Of a DNA stretch of 35,052 bases, positions 23,535 through 31,237 are shown piece after piece. A model generated the notes under the pieces. That model was not told the origin of the DNA and ran no database searches. It worked only from the letters and a program-made list of their open reading frames with translations. A program made the translations under genes and the position numbers. Each line of letters starts with the position of its first letter. Position 1 is the first letter of the stretch. Origin of the DNA: an archaeon (GTDB taxonomy: Archaea; Thermoproteota; Thermoprotei_A; Marsarchaeales; Marsarchaeaceae); the NCBI GenBank assembly GCA_902812505.1, contig CADDZQ010000008.1, positions 1 to 35,052 on the forward strand, in the 5' to 3' direction.

Positions 23535-25084
23535 AGTGTTTGGCTCCACCTCTGCGTAGATTCATTAAGGTGGCCTACAAGCTTCTACCCATACTCATCG
23601 TCTACGCTTGGTATAGGAAGACGCATAGGGGGAAGGAGCCCACACCCAAGGAGGCCGCTAGGCTATCAAGGCAGGGTAAGGCGCTCTACGAGGCTCTGGC
23701 ATCTCTGGGTCCAGCGTTCATAAAGCTTGGCCAAATACTCTCCTCTAGACCAGATATACTGCCACCGCAATATATACGCGAGCTAGAAAAACTGCAGGAC
23801 GATGTGCCCCCTGCTGACTTCGGTGAAATCAAACGCATGATTGAGGAGGACTTGGGCCCGCTTGAGAAGGTTTTCGAGGATTTTAAACCCACCCCTATCG
23901 CCTCCGCCTCCCTTGGACAGGTCTACGAAGCCAAGTACAGAGGTGAAAGGGTGGCGGTTAAGGTGAATAGGCCGGGTGTTAGGCGTATGATTGAGCAGGA
24001 TGGAGCCGTTTTGAAGTGGCTGTTAAGGTTACTTGGGTTGTTCGTTGACAAGAACGTTGCCTATAGTATTTCATCAGTGGTTGAAGACTACTTGGAGCAC
24101 GTAGATGATGAGATAGATTATCTTAAGGAGGCCTCTAATATGGAGATACTTGCTAAGGGGCTGAGGGGGCAGGGCGTGGTGGTGCCTAGAGTCTTCAGGG
24201 AGGTTACCTCGCACAGGGTTCTCGTAATGAGTTATCATGAGGGAACAAAGATAAGCCAGGTGGAGGAGTTAAGGAGGGCGGGCGTGGACACTCAGAGGCT
24301 TGCCCGCAAGGTGTCGAGGCTATTCATAGGCATGGTTCTCGACAAACCCATCTTCCACGCTGACCCCCACCCAGGCAACATCTCAATAGGTCAGGGCGGC
24401 GAGATAATCCTCTACGATTACGGGATGGTTGGCTCCCTAGACGCCCACACGAAAAAACACTTGGTGAGGCTTTACGCCTCTTTCTCACTGCGCGACCCCA
24501 AATCCATAGTCGACGAACTACTTGAGTTAGGCGCCCTGGACCCCGAAGCCAACAGGTATGTTGTGGAGCGTGGCTTCGAGCTTGCGATAAGGGAGCTCGG
24601 TGGTGAAAGTGTTGCGGAGTGGGAGTTCGAGCGACTCATGGATCTGGCTAACCGACTTATCTACCGTTTCCCTTTCAAGCTTCCAAGGCAACTCGTACTC
24701 TATATGAGAATGGCTGGTATACTCGATGGGGTGTGCTTAAAGCTTGACCCCGAGTTCAACCTCCTCAAAATCATAGTGAGTCTACTCACCGAGAAGGGGT
24801 ACCTCGACGAGGTGCGCATGGATAATGTGCGCTCATTTATATCATCAATGCTTGAGACAATAGTGCTCGTCAACAGAGTGGGTCCGAGCTTACTGAGGAG
24901 ACTCGAAGCCCAGGATTTCACCAACCACAGGGGTGGCAGGCAGAGTAGGATGGCGGTGCCCTCAACCTTCATCTTCGCCGCGTCACTACTCTATCTACAC
25001 TTCAACGTTCACGACCAGCTCCCAGCTTATCTAGGAATGGTATTAGCATTTATACTATTACTATATGACGCACTGAAAAGGTGA
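23531..25084 (+). CDS. ubiB: UbiB/ABC1/ADCK family atypical kinase
   Basis: Membrane-associated atypical protein-kinase-like protein; relatives are needed for ubiquinone synthesis or prenyl-lipid homeostasis. 517 residues. Family-specific KLGQ motif (Lys65-Gln68), Ala-rich nucleotide loop ASASLGQVYEA (124-134) in place of the Gly-rich loop, VAVK (Lys144), EIDYLKEASNME with the C-helix Glu, catalytic HADPHPGN (about 276-283) and metal-binding DYG (about 296-298, where kinases have DFG). Two hydrophobic C-terminal helices (about 472-515) anchor it to the membrane. All family motifs are intact. Coupled to the Cys/His protein upstream by a GTGA overlap. Confidence 0.92.
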   Translation: MKCLAPPLRRFIKVAYKLLPILIVYAWYRKTHRGKEPTPKEAARLSRQGKALYEALASLGPAFIKLGQILSSRPDILPPQYIRELEKLQDDVPPADFGEIKRMIEEDLGPLEKVFEDFKPTPIASASLGQVYEAKYRGERVAVKVNRPGVRRMIEQDGAVLKWLLRLLGLFVDKNVAYSISSVVEDYLEHVDDEIDYLKEASNMEILAKGLRGQGVVVPRVFREVTSHRVLVMSYHEGTKISQVEELRRAGVDTQRLARKVSRLFIGMVLDKPIFHADPHPGNISIGQGGEIILYDYGMVGSLDAHTKKHLVRLYASFSLRDPKSIVDELLELGALDPEANRYVVERGFELAIRELGGESVAEWEFERLMDLANRLIYRFPFKLPRQLVLYMRMAGILDGVCLKLDPEFNLLKIIVSLLTEKGYLDEVRMDNVRSFISSMLETIVLVNRVGPSLLRRLEAQDFTNHRGGRQSRMAVPSTFIFAASLLYLHFNVHDQLPAYLGMVLAFILLLYDALKR

Positions 25085-25092
25085 TTTCTTGG

Positions 25093-25476
25093 CTACTCTA
25101 TTCTAACTCTTTTTGCCCCTTTCATTGTGAGTTTAACTGTTAGGACACCGTTCTCGTATTTGGCTGTTGGCTCAACCGTTTCGTCGACATCCACGGGAAG
25201 CCTTATGACTCTGTGTATACGTGAAGGCCTCTGTCTGAGATAAACACCATCCACCTCATCTGTTTGCTCCTCCCTTTTAGCGGTTACGCTCAGCGTGTGA
25301 GCGGTGGCCTTGATGTTTATGTTGTCCTTAGCGAAACCTGCGAGGTCCATTTCAACCACGAGTTGGCCTCCCAACTCGTATATGTCGATGGGTGGAAGCA
25401 CCACCTCGTAGAACGCTCTGGAGTACTCACCCGCCTCCCTCATGAACGCGGACAGCAAACCTCTACCCCTCATCAT
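25093..25476 (-). CDS. hsp20: Small heat shock protein, Hsp20/alpha-crystallin family
   Basis: ATP-independent chaperone that holds unfolding proteins, usually as large oligomers in the cytoplasm. 127 residues. The alpha-crystallin domain covers about 28-120: PIDIYELGGQLVVEMDLAGF, the LSVTAKREE strand, and the A-x-Y-x-N-G-V-L signature as AKYENGVLTVKL. The C-terminal I-x-I/V anchoring motif seems reduced to VRIE at the very end. ATG at 25476 lies behind a TATA-like GTTTTTAACAC about 30 bases upstream (minus strand). It is convergent with ubiB with only eight bases between stops, and divergent from citrate synthase. Confidence 0.93.
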   Translation of the reverse strand: MMRGRGLLSAFMREAGEYSRAFYEVVLPPIDIYELGGQLVVEMDLAGFAKDNINIKATAHTLSVTAKREEQTDEVDGVYLRQRPSRIHRVIRLPVDVDETVEPTAKYENGVLTVKLTMKGAKRVRIE

Positions 25477-25562
25477 AATGTTTCATCTAAGTATACGTCA
25501 AAGCGTGTTAAAAACCTTGCTTGGATGCGTTTCTATTCAAATCGATGCCTCAAAGGCTTTAT

Positions 25563-25570
25563 GTTTAAGG
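25563..25570 (+). promoter_or_regulatory. TATA box region for citrate synthase gene
   Basis: GTTTAAGG, centre 27 bases before the ATG at 25594. An overlapping TTTATGTT (25558-25565) would also fit. Both favour the ATG over the in-frame TTG at 25585. Confidence 0.5.
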
Positions 25571-25593
25571 GTTAAAATTCTTAGTTGATTACG

Positions 25594-26757
25594 ATGTCAT
25601 CTGAGAATACGGTGGTTCTACACAAGGGTTTGGACAACGTATACGTAGCAGAGAGCAGTATATGCTATATTGATGGTGAGAATAGCAAGCTCTTCTATCG
25701 TGGCTACAGCGTTGAGGATTTGGCTCAGAGGTCTACATTCGAAGAGGTGGCGTTCTTGCTGATATACGGGTGGCTTCCAAAGAGGGAAGAGTTCGAAGGA
25801 TTCGTGCGTACTTTGAGGGAGTCGTACACTCCCCCTCAGGAGGTTTTGGCTTGGCTTAAAACACTTCCAAGCCAGGCCCACCCGATGGATGTGCTCAGGA
25901 CTGCGATATCCATGCTCTCTCTCTATGATAGGCAGGGGGTAGATGGTGGCCTTGAAGCCAACAGATTGAGGGGGCTAAGGGTGATAGGCGTCACACCAAC
26001 GATTATAGCCTCCTTCGCCCGTATCAGGCGTGGTGTGAACCCAGTTGAGCCGAAGATGGACCTCCCTATTGCTTCAAACTTTCTGTATATGCTTAGGGGA
26101 ACTGAGCCAGACGCGTTTGACGCATCAGTGATGGATAAAGCAATGATACTTCACGCGGAGCACGAGATGAACGCATCCACTTTCTCATGCATAGTTACTG
26201 CGTCAACCCTGAGCGACATGTACTCTGCAATAACAGCTGGCGTAGCAACCCTTAAGGGACCACTTCACGGTGGGGCGAACGAAGCCGCCCTTAAGTACAT
26301 CCAGTCGGTGGGCTCACCGGAGAAGGCGGCTGAAGCGGTGGATAGGACGCTGGCTGCGAAGCAGCGTATAATGGGCTTCGGTCACCGCGTGTACAAGAAC
26401 TATGATCCCCGATACATGATTCTGAAACCACTCGCAAAACAGTTGGGTGAAAGAAAGGGTACACTGAACCTCTACTTGACCGCTGAGGCCGTTGAGCGCG
26501 CCGCTGTGGAGAGGCTGTCCCAGCACAAGCTTTTCCCCAATGTGGACTTCTACTCCGGCCTCGTATTCAACGCCCTAGGTATAGAAACAGACCTTTTCAC
26601 TCCAGTGTTCGCTATGAGTAGAAACGCTGGCTGGGTGGCACACGTACTTGAATATTTGGCTGATAACAGGCTTGTGAGACCGAAGGCTTACTACACAGGC
26701 AAGTTGAATAGCCCATACGTGGAGATGGATCGTAGGGGTGATAAAGTTGAAGGTTAA
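25594..26757 (+). CDS. gltA: Citrate synthase
   Basis: Condenses acetyl-CoA and oxaloacetate, the entry step of the oxidative TCA cycle. 387 residues from ATG 25594, the short archaeal/Gram-positive type. All three catalytic residues are in place: His225 in GPLHGGANEAA, His264 in GFGHRVYK and Asp318 in NVDFYSG. RGYSVEDLA near the N-terminus is typical. 2-Methylcitrate synthase shares these residues and cannot be excluded, but with an sdh operon in the same window citrate synthase is likelier. The stop lies 20 bases inside the following CBS-domain gene. Confidence 0.94.
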   Translation: MSSENTVVLHKGLDNVYVAESSICYIDGENSKLFYRGYSVEDLAQRSTFEEVAFLLIYGWLPKREEFEGFVRTLRESYTPPQEVLAWLKTLPSQAHPMDVLRTAISMLSLYDRQGVDGGLEANRLRGLRVIGVTPTIIASFARIRRGVNPVEPKMDLPIASNFLYMLRGTEPDAFDASVMDKAMILHAEHEMNASTFSCIVTASTLSDMYSAITAGVATLKGPLHGGANEAALKYIQSVGSPEKAAEAVDRTLAAKQRIMGFGHRVYKNYDPRYMILKPLAKQLGERKGTLNLYLTAEAVERAAVERLSQHKLFPNVDFYSGLVFNALGIETDLFTPVFAMSRNAGWVAHVLEYLADNRLVRPKAYYTGKLNSPYVEMDRRGDKVEG

Positions 26758-27172
26758 GGATCTTATCAAACGCAAACCCGTGGTTGTGCGCAGGGCTTCA
26801 ACGCTAATTGAGGCAGCCCGTATAATGGTTCAGGAGAACATCGGTCTACTTGTGGTCGTGGATGAGAAGGGTGAAACACCGCTCGGGGTTATCTCGGAGA
26901 GGGATATAATCCGCGCCTTCGCGAACAACCTTCCACCCAACACGGCGGTTTGGGATGTAGCAACAAAGAACCCAGTTACAGCCACACTTGAGGAGGATGT
27001 TGGGAGCGCGGCCACAAAGATTGTGAATAAAAAAATCCGCCACTTAGTGGTTGTCGATAATGCAGGTAAGCTAGCAGGAGTGCTCTCAATCAGGGACCTA
27101 GTGGCTGAGAAGTCAACACTTAGAGCTATCGTGTCATCCTATGAGTATGAACCGTTAGCAGGCGGGGACTGA
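26738..27172 (+). CDS. CBS-domain pair protein
   Basis: 144 residues made almost entirely of two CBS domains (about 6-62 and 70-126), which form a Bateman module that binds adenine nucleotides or similar ligands. Visible features are the repeated pattern of TLIEAARIMVQENIGLLVVV and DVGSAATKIVNKKIRHLVVV and the following GVISERDIIRAF and GVLSIRDLVAE. There is no attached catalytic domain, so it is probably a regulator or energy sensor. The start is GTG 26738, 20 bases inside the end of citrate synthase, implying co-transcription and perhaps energy-linked control of that enzyme (inference). Its 3' end overlaps the convergent iscU gene by 34 bases. Confidence 0.9.
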   Translation: MIKLKVKDLIKRKPVVVRRASTLIEAARIMVQENIGLLVVVDEKGETPLGVISERDIIRAFANNLPPNTAVWDVATKNPVTATLEEDVGSAATKIVNKKIRHLVVVDNAGKLAGVLSIRDLVAEKSTLRAIVSSYEYEPLAGGD

Positions 27173-27555
27173 GTACCCGACTTGGCGGTGTACTCGATTA
27201 TACCCTTCTGCAGGGTCCTCAAACCCAGCATGGCACACTTCACCCTCATAGGTGTGAGTGACTCGATGCCGAGCATATCCAGTACATCTTTCTGACCTAG
27301 CTCCAAGACGTCTTTAATATTCATACCCTTTACTTTCTCTGTGAGCATCGAAGTGGAAGCCATGCTTATGGCGCATCCCACACCCTGAAATTTAATGTCA
27401 CTGATAACGTCCCCATCTAGTGAGGCGTATATGGTGACCTGGTCACCGCAGAGAGTATTCAGGTCTCTGTGCTTGATCTGAGCACCCTCAATCACCCCCC
27501 TGTTGCTGGGGTGTTCATAGTGGTAGAGTATCTTCTCCTCGAATATTTCACTCAA
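27139..27555 (-). CDS. iscU: Iron-sulfur cluster scaffold protein, IscU/SufU/NifU-N family
   Basis: Cytoplasmic scaffold on which Fe-S clusters are built before transfer to apoproteins such as SdhB. 138 residues. Three conserved cysteines and the associated Asp: Cys36-Gly-Asp38, Cys61 in GVGCAISMASTSML and Cys107 in RVKCAML. The sequence between the second and third Cys (about 45 residues, with GMNIKDVLELGQKDV) resembles SufU, and the LPPVK chaperone motif of bacterial IscU is absent. No cysteine desulfurase is adjacent. The start is TTG 27555 with a TATA-like GTAATAACTATT about 25 bases upstream. The last 11 codons are antisense to the end of the CBS gene. Confidence 0.92.
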   Translation of the reverse strand: MSEIFEEKILYHYEHPSNRGVIEGAQIKHRDLNTLCGDQVTIYASLDGDVISDIKFQGVGCAISMASTSMLTEKVKGMNIKDVLELGQKDVLDMLGIESLTPMRVKCAMLGLRTLQKGIIEYTAKSGTQSPPANGSYS

Positions 27556-27716
27556 ATTAATCCCAAATAGTTATTACCTTCCACATGGATTTTACTTTTA
27601 CTAAGTGTCCACAACCCCTAAAGGAGACCGATGCCTGCTTCTCATGGCTAAGCACAGGTGAAGTATAATTTGGGAACTAGTATTCAGTTTATAGCTGTGT
27701 AATTCATTCGGAGGAG

Positions 27717-27855
27717 TATACCTACATGTGGGTTCGCTGGCTTCTGTAGACGCATATCTCTGCGACCCAGTACGATGCGCCGCCCAGGCGAAGGAGCGAT
27801 TGTGGTTGGTGGTTCACGCCTAATGGTGTTGCTACCCGGTGGCTGTGCACGTTTT
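27717..27855 (+). ncRNA. Candidate structured RNA, unidentified
   Basis: GC-rich island (about 59% G+C by hand count over 27721-27850) inside an otherwise AT-rich gap of 318 bases. A TATA box GTTTATAG (27687-27694) predicts a start near 27718, and TTTT at 27852-27855 could end the RNA. Three hairpins are visible: 27729-27737 with 27762-27769 (eight pairs, one bulge); 27806-27811 with 27817-27823 (six pairs, loop GTTCA); and 27831-27835 with 27839-27843 (five pairs). Both strands contain overlapping open frames here, but neither looks like a conserved protein. A promoter-like element on the minus strand leaves the strand open. Confidence 0.35.
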
Positions 27856-27873
27856 CTAGGATTGATTTCCCTT

Positions 27874-28257
27874 TTAAGTGTTGTCCGCCATAAGGGTGAC
27901 ACAGCCACGGGCTGCTTCAAGGAGCGCGAGAATCTTCATAATTGTCACCACGAAGCCTATATTAACGCTCACTAAATATGTTGGTGTATGGGTGGCTATT
28001 ATGTCGCTTTTGAAGGCGGACACTATGAATAGATAGCCTAGTAACCCTAGGCCCACCATGAACGCCCCCCTGATTCGGGTTGTTGAAAACAGCGCGGACA
28101 CGGCTTCCAGAGCCACTATGCCCACCGCCGCGTAAATCGACTCTTGGGGTAGTATTTCGTTTGGGTTTGAGCCAAAACCAAGAGCTGAGAGCGCTCTGGG
28201 AAGCAGGTATAGTAGAAATATGTAGCTTACTAGGGCTGAAATGACGGCTAAAATCAT
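27874..28257 (-). CDS. Four-helix membrane protein, unknown
   Basis: 127 residues, largely hydrophobic, with four predicted membrane helices (about 1-24, 38-57, 63-83 and 95-115). No family recognised and no conserved polar motif. ATG at 28257 is 11 bases after the stop of the surface-protein gene upstream, preceded by CGAGG, so the two form an operon. Function unknown; it may anchor or assist the glycosylated surface protein. Confidence 0.7.
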   Translation of the reverse strand: MILAVISALVSYIFLLYLLPRALSALGFGSNPNEILPQESIYAAVGIVALEAVSALFSTTRIRGAFMVGLGLLGYLFIVSAFKSDIIATHTPTYLVSVNIGFVVTIMKILALLEAARGCVTLMADNT

Positions 28258-28268
28258 CCTCGAAGGGC

Positions 28269-29063
28269 TCAGCCGCAGAGCACATCACCCGTGTAGGCCT
28301 GTGTGGCTGGGTTATAGGGCAGCTCGAATTCACCCCACATGGTTACTATGGACACTGTGATGTTTCCGGCGGTTGGCTGCTCAACGAGGGTTTTCGAGGC
28401 TGATATTTGTTGTGATGGGTAAGCGTTTATTGCTATACTTAGCGATGTGTTTTGCGGGGGTTGTGCCACCGCTAAAAGTAGGGTGGCGTTAATGGGTAGA
28501 TAGCTATTGTTATCGGTAAAAGAGTACTGAATGGTGTATACTGCCTGAAGGGGTGACTGCTTAGTTTGAGTTACCCTAACCGTGAGTCCTCCTAGTAGTG
28601 CTCCGAAGCTTGTATTCGTATAGGACTCCACGTAGATGGGGAGTATACCACCCACACTTGTGTTGAGGGAGAACCCAAGCGCTACCTCCTCGCCATGGAA
28701 AAGTAGCTCGCATGCCGCTGGTCTAGAAGGCTGTATACTCAGGTTCACAGGGAGCGTGATGTTGCCACCCACACCCACAGATGCGGTTTGTGAAAGGGCT
28801 ACCACCCTGAAGTTGGGTGATGTGCTGAAACTCAGCCCTGCGCTTGAGTGTTCGAGGGGCAGCGGCCCGGGGTTTCCTATCACGGCTTGAGCCGTGAAGA
28901 CGGGCTCACCGTTTAGCTGTGATATGCTCGCGTCGGAGAATCGTACGTTGTGGGGTAGCGCGCTCACTGTTAGACCGATCAGTAATAGAAGGATGATTAG
29001 TACGGCTGTGAGGGACAGCATGGCGGCACTGAAGGCCTTAGTGATGGGCTGACCGAAGCTCAA
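28269..29063 (-). CDS. Membrane-anchored surface protein rich in N-glycosylation sites, unknown
   Basis: 264-residue protein with an N-terminal signal-anchor helix (about 10-36) and a beta-rich exterior domain. Eight N-x-S/T sequons occur in the remaining ~225 residues (in GNITL, VNLSI, LNTSV, TNTSF, NNSY, INATL, QNTSL and GNITV), suggesting a heavily N-glycosylated cell-surface protein. The stretch FSDASISQLNGEPVFTAQAV followed by GNPGPLPLEHSS weakly resembles the WHy/LEA-2 fold found in some archaeal surface proteins, which is inference. The start is TTG 29063; a TATA-like TTTGTATTAACC sits about 20-25 bases upstream. First gene of a two-gene operon with the four-helix protein. Confidence 0.72.
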   Translation of the reverse strand: MSFGQPITKAFSAAMLSLTAVLIILLLLIGLTVSALPHNVRFSDASISQLNGEPVFTAQAVIGNPGPLPLEHSSAGLSFSTSPNFRVVALSQTASVGVGGNITLPVNLSIQPSRPAACELLFHGEEVALGFSLNTSVGGILPIYVESYTNTSFGALLGGLTVRVTQTKQSPLQAVYTIQYSFTDNNSYLPINATLLLAVAQPPQNTSLSIAINAYPSQQISASKTLVEQPTAGNITVSIVTMWGEFELPYNPATQAYTGDVLCG

Positions 29064-29117
29064 AACAAATCGCCTTGGGTTAATACAAACGTAGTGCTAC
29101 GAAACTGTGCGGAAGGG

Positions 29118-29159
29118 CAGATTTGGAAAGCTATCATGCATAGGGGCGCAGCAAATCTG
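29118..29159. repeat. Perfect 8-base inverted repeat with 26-base loop
   Basis: CAGATTTG (29118-29125) and CAAATCTG (29152-29159), in the 213-base spacer between two same-strand membrane-protein genes. It lies upstream of the surface-protein promoter and could be an operator or the 3' hairpin of the 75-residue protein's message. Confidence 0.4.
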
Positions 29160-29276
29160 AAGCCTATTACGTTGTGTGTTCCAGTATTCATGGCTGGCTA
29201 CACCCCTTTGCCCCGTCTCGATGTGTGGCGGCACACCGGCATAGACAACTTTAGAGGCATTGTGCACACCTTTCCG

Positions 29277-29504
29277 CTATGATTTTCGAAGACCTCTGTC
29301 TAGAAGTATGGTTCCACCCCATATCATTACAGCTAGGAAGAGCACCTGTATTATCACCGCTACGAGTTCCCCCAGGCTCTGCGTTAGGATGGCGTTGACC
29401 ACTGGTTGGTTGAGTAGCCTGAGGAAGGCAAAGGCGACCGATAGTATAATTATTGATGTCCCCAAACCAATCAGAACCCAATGTACACCTGATCGTTCAG
29501 ACAT
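29277..29504 (-). CDS. Small two-helix membrane protein, unknown
   Basis: 75 residues with two long hydrophobic helices (about 9-31 and 45-67), a charged start (MSERSG) and a basic C-terminus (LLDRGLRKS). No family recognised. ATG at 29504 follows a minus-strand TATA-like GCTTATTTCG about 27 bases upstream, supporting a real leaderless gene. It lies in the same direction as the surface-protein operon downstream but with a 213-base spacer. Confidence 0.65.
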   Translation of the reverse strand: MSERSGVHWVLIGLGTSIIILSVAFAFLRLLNQPVVNAILTQSLGELVAVIIQVLFLAVMIWGGTILLDRGLRKS

Positions 29505-29639
29505 CGGTCTTAGAATGTGTTAATCGAAATAAGCTTTTTCGGTAATAAGAATGTTGGTCAAACGCTTAGCGCACCTAACGAATTAGCACATATTTCTTAG
29601 AAATTTTCTTCCCTCCTTTAACGGGCGTTGACACGTGGG

Positions 29640-29647
29640 GTTTAAGC
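29640..29647 (+). promoter_or_regulatory. TATA box for the DHH phosphoesterase gene
   Basis: GTTTAAGC, centre about 27 bases before the ATG at 29670; the in-frame TTG at 29649 would lie upstream of the predicted transcript start. Confidence 0.5.
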
Positions 29648-29669
29648 TTTGGCTGGTTGTCCATTTCTT

Positions 29670-30632
29670 ATGGCTTCAACCATTTTCGCCCATAGAAGAG
29701 ACGTGGACGGCCTGATGAGTGCAGCTATATTCCTGAGAGTCGAACCCTCTAGCGGTGTGTTCTTTGTTGATTATGGTGAATTAAATATGGGGGAGTTTTT
29801 AACCCGATTTTCCGAAGCTTCGAAGAGTTCAAGGCGTATAGTTATAGCCGATTTTGGCTTGGATGACTTCTACTTGCAGCGTGTTAAGAGGGCTTTGATG
29901 GAAGCGGTGAGCCTAGGTGTTGAAGTTTACTGGCTTGACCACCACAATTGGTCTGAGCGGGCGCTTAAAGAGGTTGAGGCTACGGGTATCCACCTTGTTA
30001 AAGCTGGGGATAGAGATGCTTGTGGTGCCGAATTGGTGTATAATGTGTTTGGGGGGTCGGACCCCTACTCCCATCTACTAGCTCAAATAGCCCACCGCAC
30101 AGATTACCATTTAGAGCTCAACTGTGTGGACCGCGTGCTCGTGGATGTCGTAGACTACTATAACACGCTTACCCCCCCAGATTGCAATGGGGAGATGGTC
30201 TCGCTTGCACGGCGGGTCGGGGAGGGCATCCTAGTTGACAGCAAAATCTATGAAGACTACTTCAAGTACTCTGAGCTTGAATCGGATGCTGTCAGAAGCC
30301 TGCTCGCCAACATACACCTCTTTGAGGTGGGGGGATTCAGGGTGGCCGTGGGCTTTACGCGTGACCCGCTCAGCGCCACAAAGACGTGTGATATCATAAG
30401 GGAAAAGGTTCAAAGCGACATTCAGGTTTCGGTAAAAAACAGGAAGGTGAGTTTTAGAAGGAGTAATCCCTCGGTTGACTGCTCAGACCTTGCACGTCTC
30501 TTTAAGGGGGGTGGACACGACTACGCTGCAAGCGGCGAACTCGATTTCGAGGTGGTGGATGAATCCACCATGAGTAGGGCGCTCGACGTAATAAAGGAGA
30601 GGCTGGGTTTGGCGCTCAAAACTAAAGGCTAG
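29670..30632 (+). CDS. DHH/DHHA1 family phosphoesterase
   Basis: 320 residues. DHH domain with metal ligands in AHRRDVDGLMSA (Asp11, Asp13), ADFGLDD (60-66) and LDHH (Asp90-His92); C-terminal DHHA1 domain with FKGGGHDYAASGEL near residues 275-290, which binds the nucleotide substrate. Relatives include oligoribonucleases of NrnA type, archaeal RecJ-like nucleases and c-di-AMP phosphodiesterases. The first motif reads HRRDVDG, where many members have H-x-D-x-DG. No membrane or CBS domain is attached. Likely substrate is a short oligonucleotide or a cyclic/linear dinucleotide; the sequence does not choose. Tail-to-tail overlap of 11 bases with the HIT gene. Confidence 0.87.
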   Translation: MASTIFAHRRDVDGLMSAAIFLRVEPSSGVFFVDYGELNMGEFLTRFSEASKSSRRIVIADFGLDDFYLQRVKRALMEAVSLGVEVYWLDHHNWSERALKEVEATGIHLVKAGDRDACGAELVYNVFGGSDPYSHLLAQIAHRTDYHLELNCVDRVLVDVVDYYNTLTPPDCNGEMVSLARRVGEGILVDSKIYEDYFKYSELESDAVRSLLANIHLFEVGGFRVAVGFTRDPLSATKTCDIIREKVQSDIQVSVKNRKVSFRRSNPSVDCSDLARLFKGGGHDYAASGELDFEVVDESTMSRALDVIKERLGLALKTKG

Positions 30633-31056
30633 TTTGTGGCCGCTGCTCCTTAAAGCTACTACGGATTGTGTTGGCTATAGAGTTAAACTCCTCCTCGCTC
30701 AGGTTCAGCCTGCGAAGCCCGAAGCTATTCTCCCCGAGCTTGAATGGTAGTATGTGCACGTGGACGTGTTTGACCACCTGTGCAGCCGATTCACCGTTGT
30801 TCTGCATTATCCTGAAGCCGTGCGCACCCATAGCTGGGACTAGGTTCATGGCCACTAGTTTGACTGTGTTGAAGAGTTGGCCTATCGAGTGTTCATCCAT
30901 GTCGATAAGCGTGTCAAAGTGTTTCTTTGGGACAACCAGTGTGTGTCCCCTTACGAGTGGATGAATGTCTAGGAATGCGATTTGGCCTTGGTTCTCATAC
31001 ACCTTAAAACTCTTACTTCCCCCCTGCACGATGGAGCAAAAGATACACTCTTCCAT
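30622..31056 (-). CDS. HIT family hydrolase (histidine triad)
   Basis: 144 residues from ATG 31056. HIT proteins hydrolyse or transfer nucleotides, for example AMP-lysine or diadenosine polyphosphates. The triad is VKHVHVHIL with His97, His99 and His101 (His99 the likely nucleophile). CIFC (Cys4, Cys7) at the N-terminus is the usual zinc pair, and FLDIHPLVRGHTLVVPKKH forms the core strand. The longer frame from TTG 31071 would add five residues; the TATA-like CCTTTTAGTC near 31090 and the normal CIFC start favour 31056. Substrate unknown. Confidence 0.92.
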   Translation of the reverse strand: MEECIFCSIVQGGSKSFKVYENQGQIAFLDIHPLVRGHTLVVPKKHFDTLIDMDEHSIGQLFNTVKLVAMNLVPAMGAHGFRIMQNNGESAAQVVKHVHVHILPFKLGENSFGLRRLNLSEEEFNSIANTIRSSFKEQRPQTSL

Positions 31057-31237
31057 TTTGAAAGCTTTCAAGTCTAGAGTTCTGGGACGACTAAAAGGTT
31101 TTGCGAATGTGCTTTAAACTCCACAAACGTAATGGCTTTACAGTAAAAATGAGGTGGTGCTCAGAGGCCCCCGATGAGTTTGGTTTGAATCCTGCTTGTA
31201 TAACGCTTAAGAGTTTCTTCCATTATTTATATGTATA

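Noticed and set aside
27703-27975. Open frames on both strands in the 27.7-27.9 kb spacer
   Set aside because: Composition is skewed to Arg/Pro/Gly with no recognisable domain, and the plus frame runs into a real gene on the other strand. A structured RNA explains the openness and GC content better.
29094-29282. 62-codon plus-strand frame
   Set aside because: No family resemblance. It lies over the inverted repeat and has no well-placed promoter.
31140-31200. Possible tRNA T-loop (GGTTTGAATCC) or C/D-box RNA
   Set aside because: The stem around the T-loop does not pair and no acceptor stem or anticodon arm can be drawn. The ATGAGG and GATGAG elements lack matching CTGA boxes.
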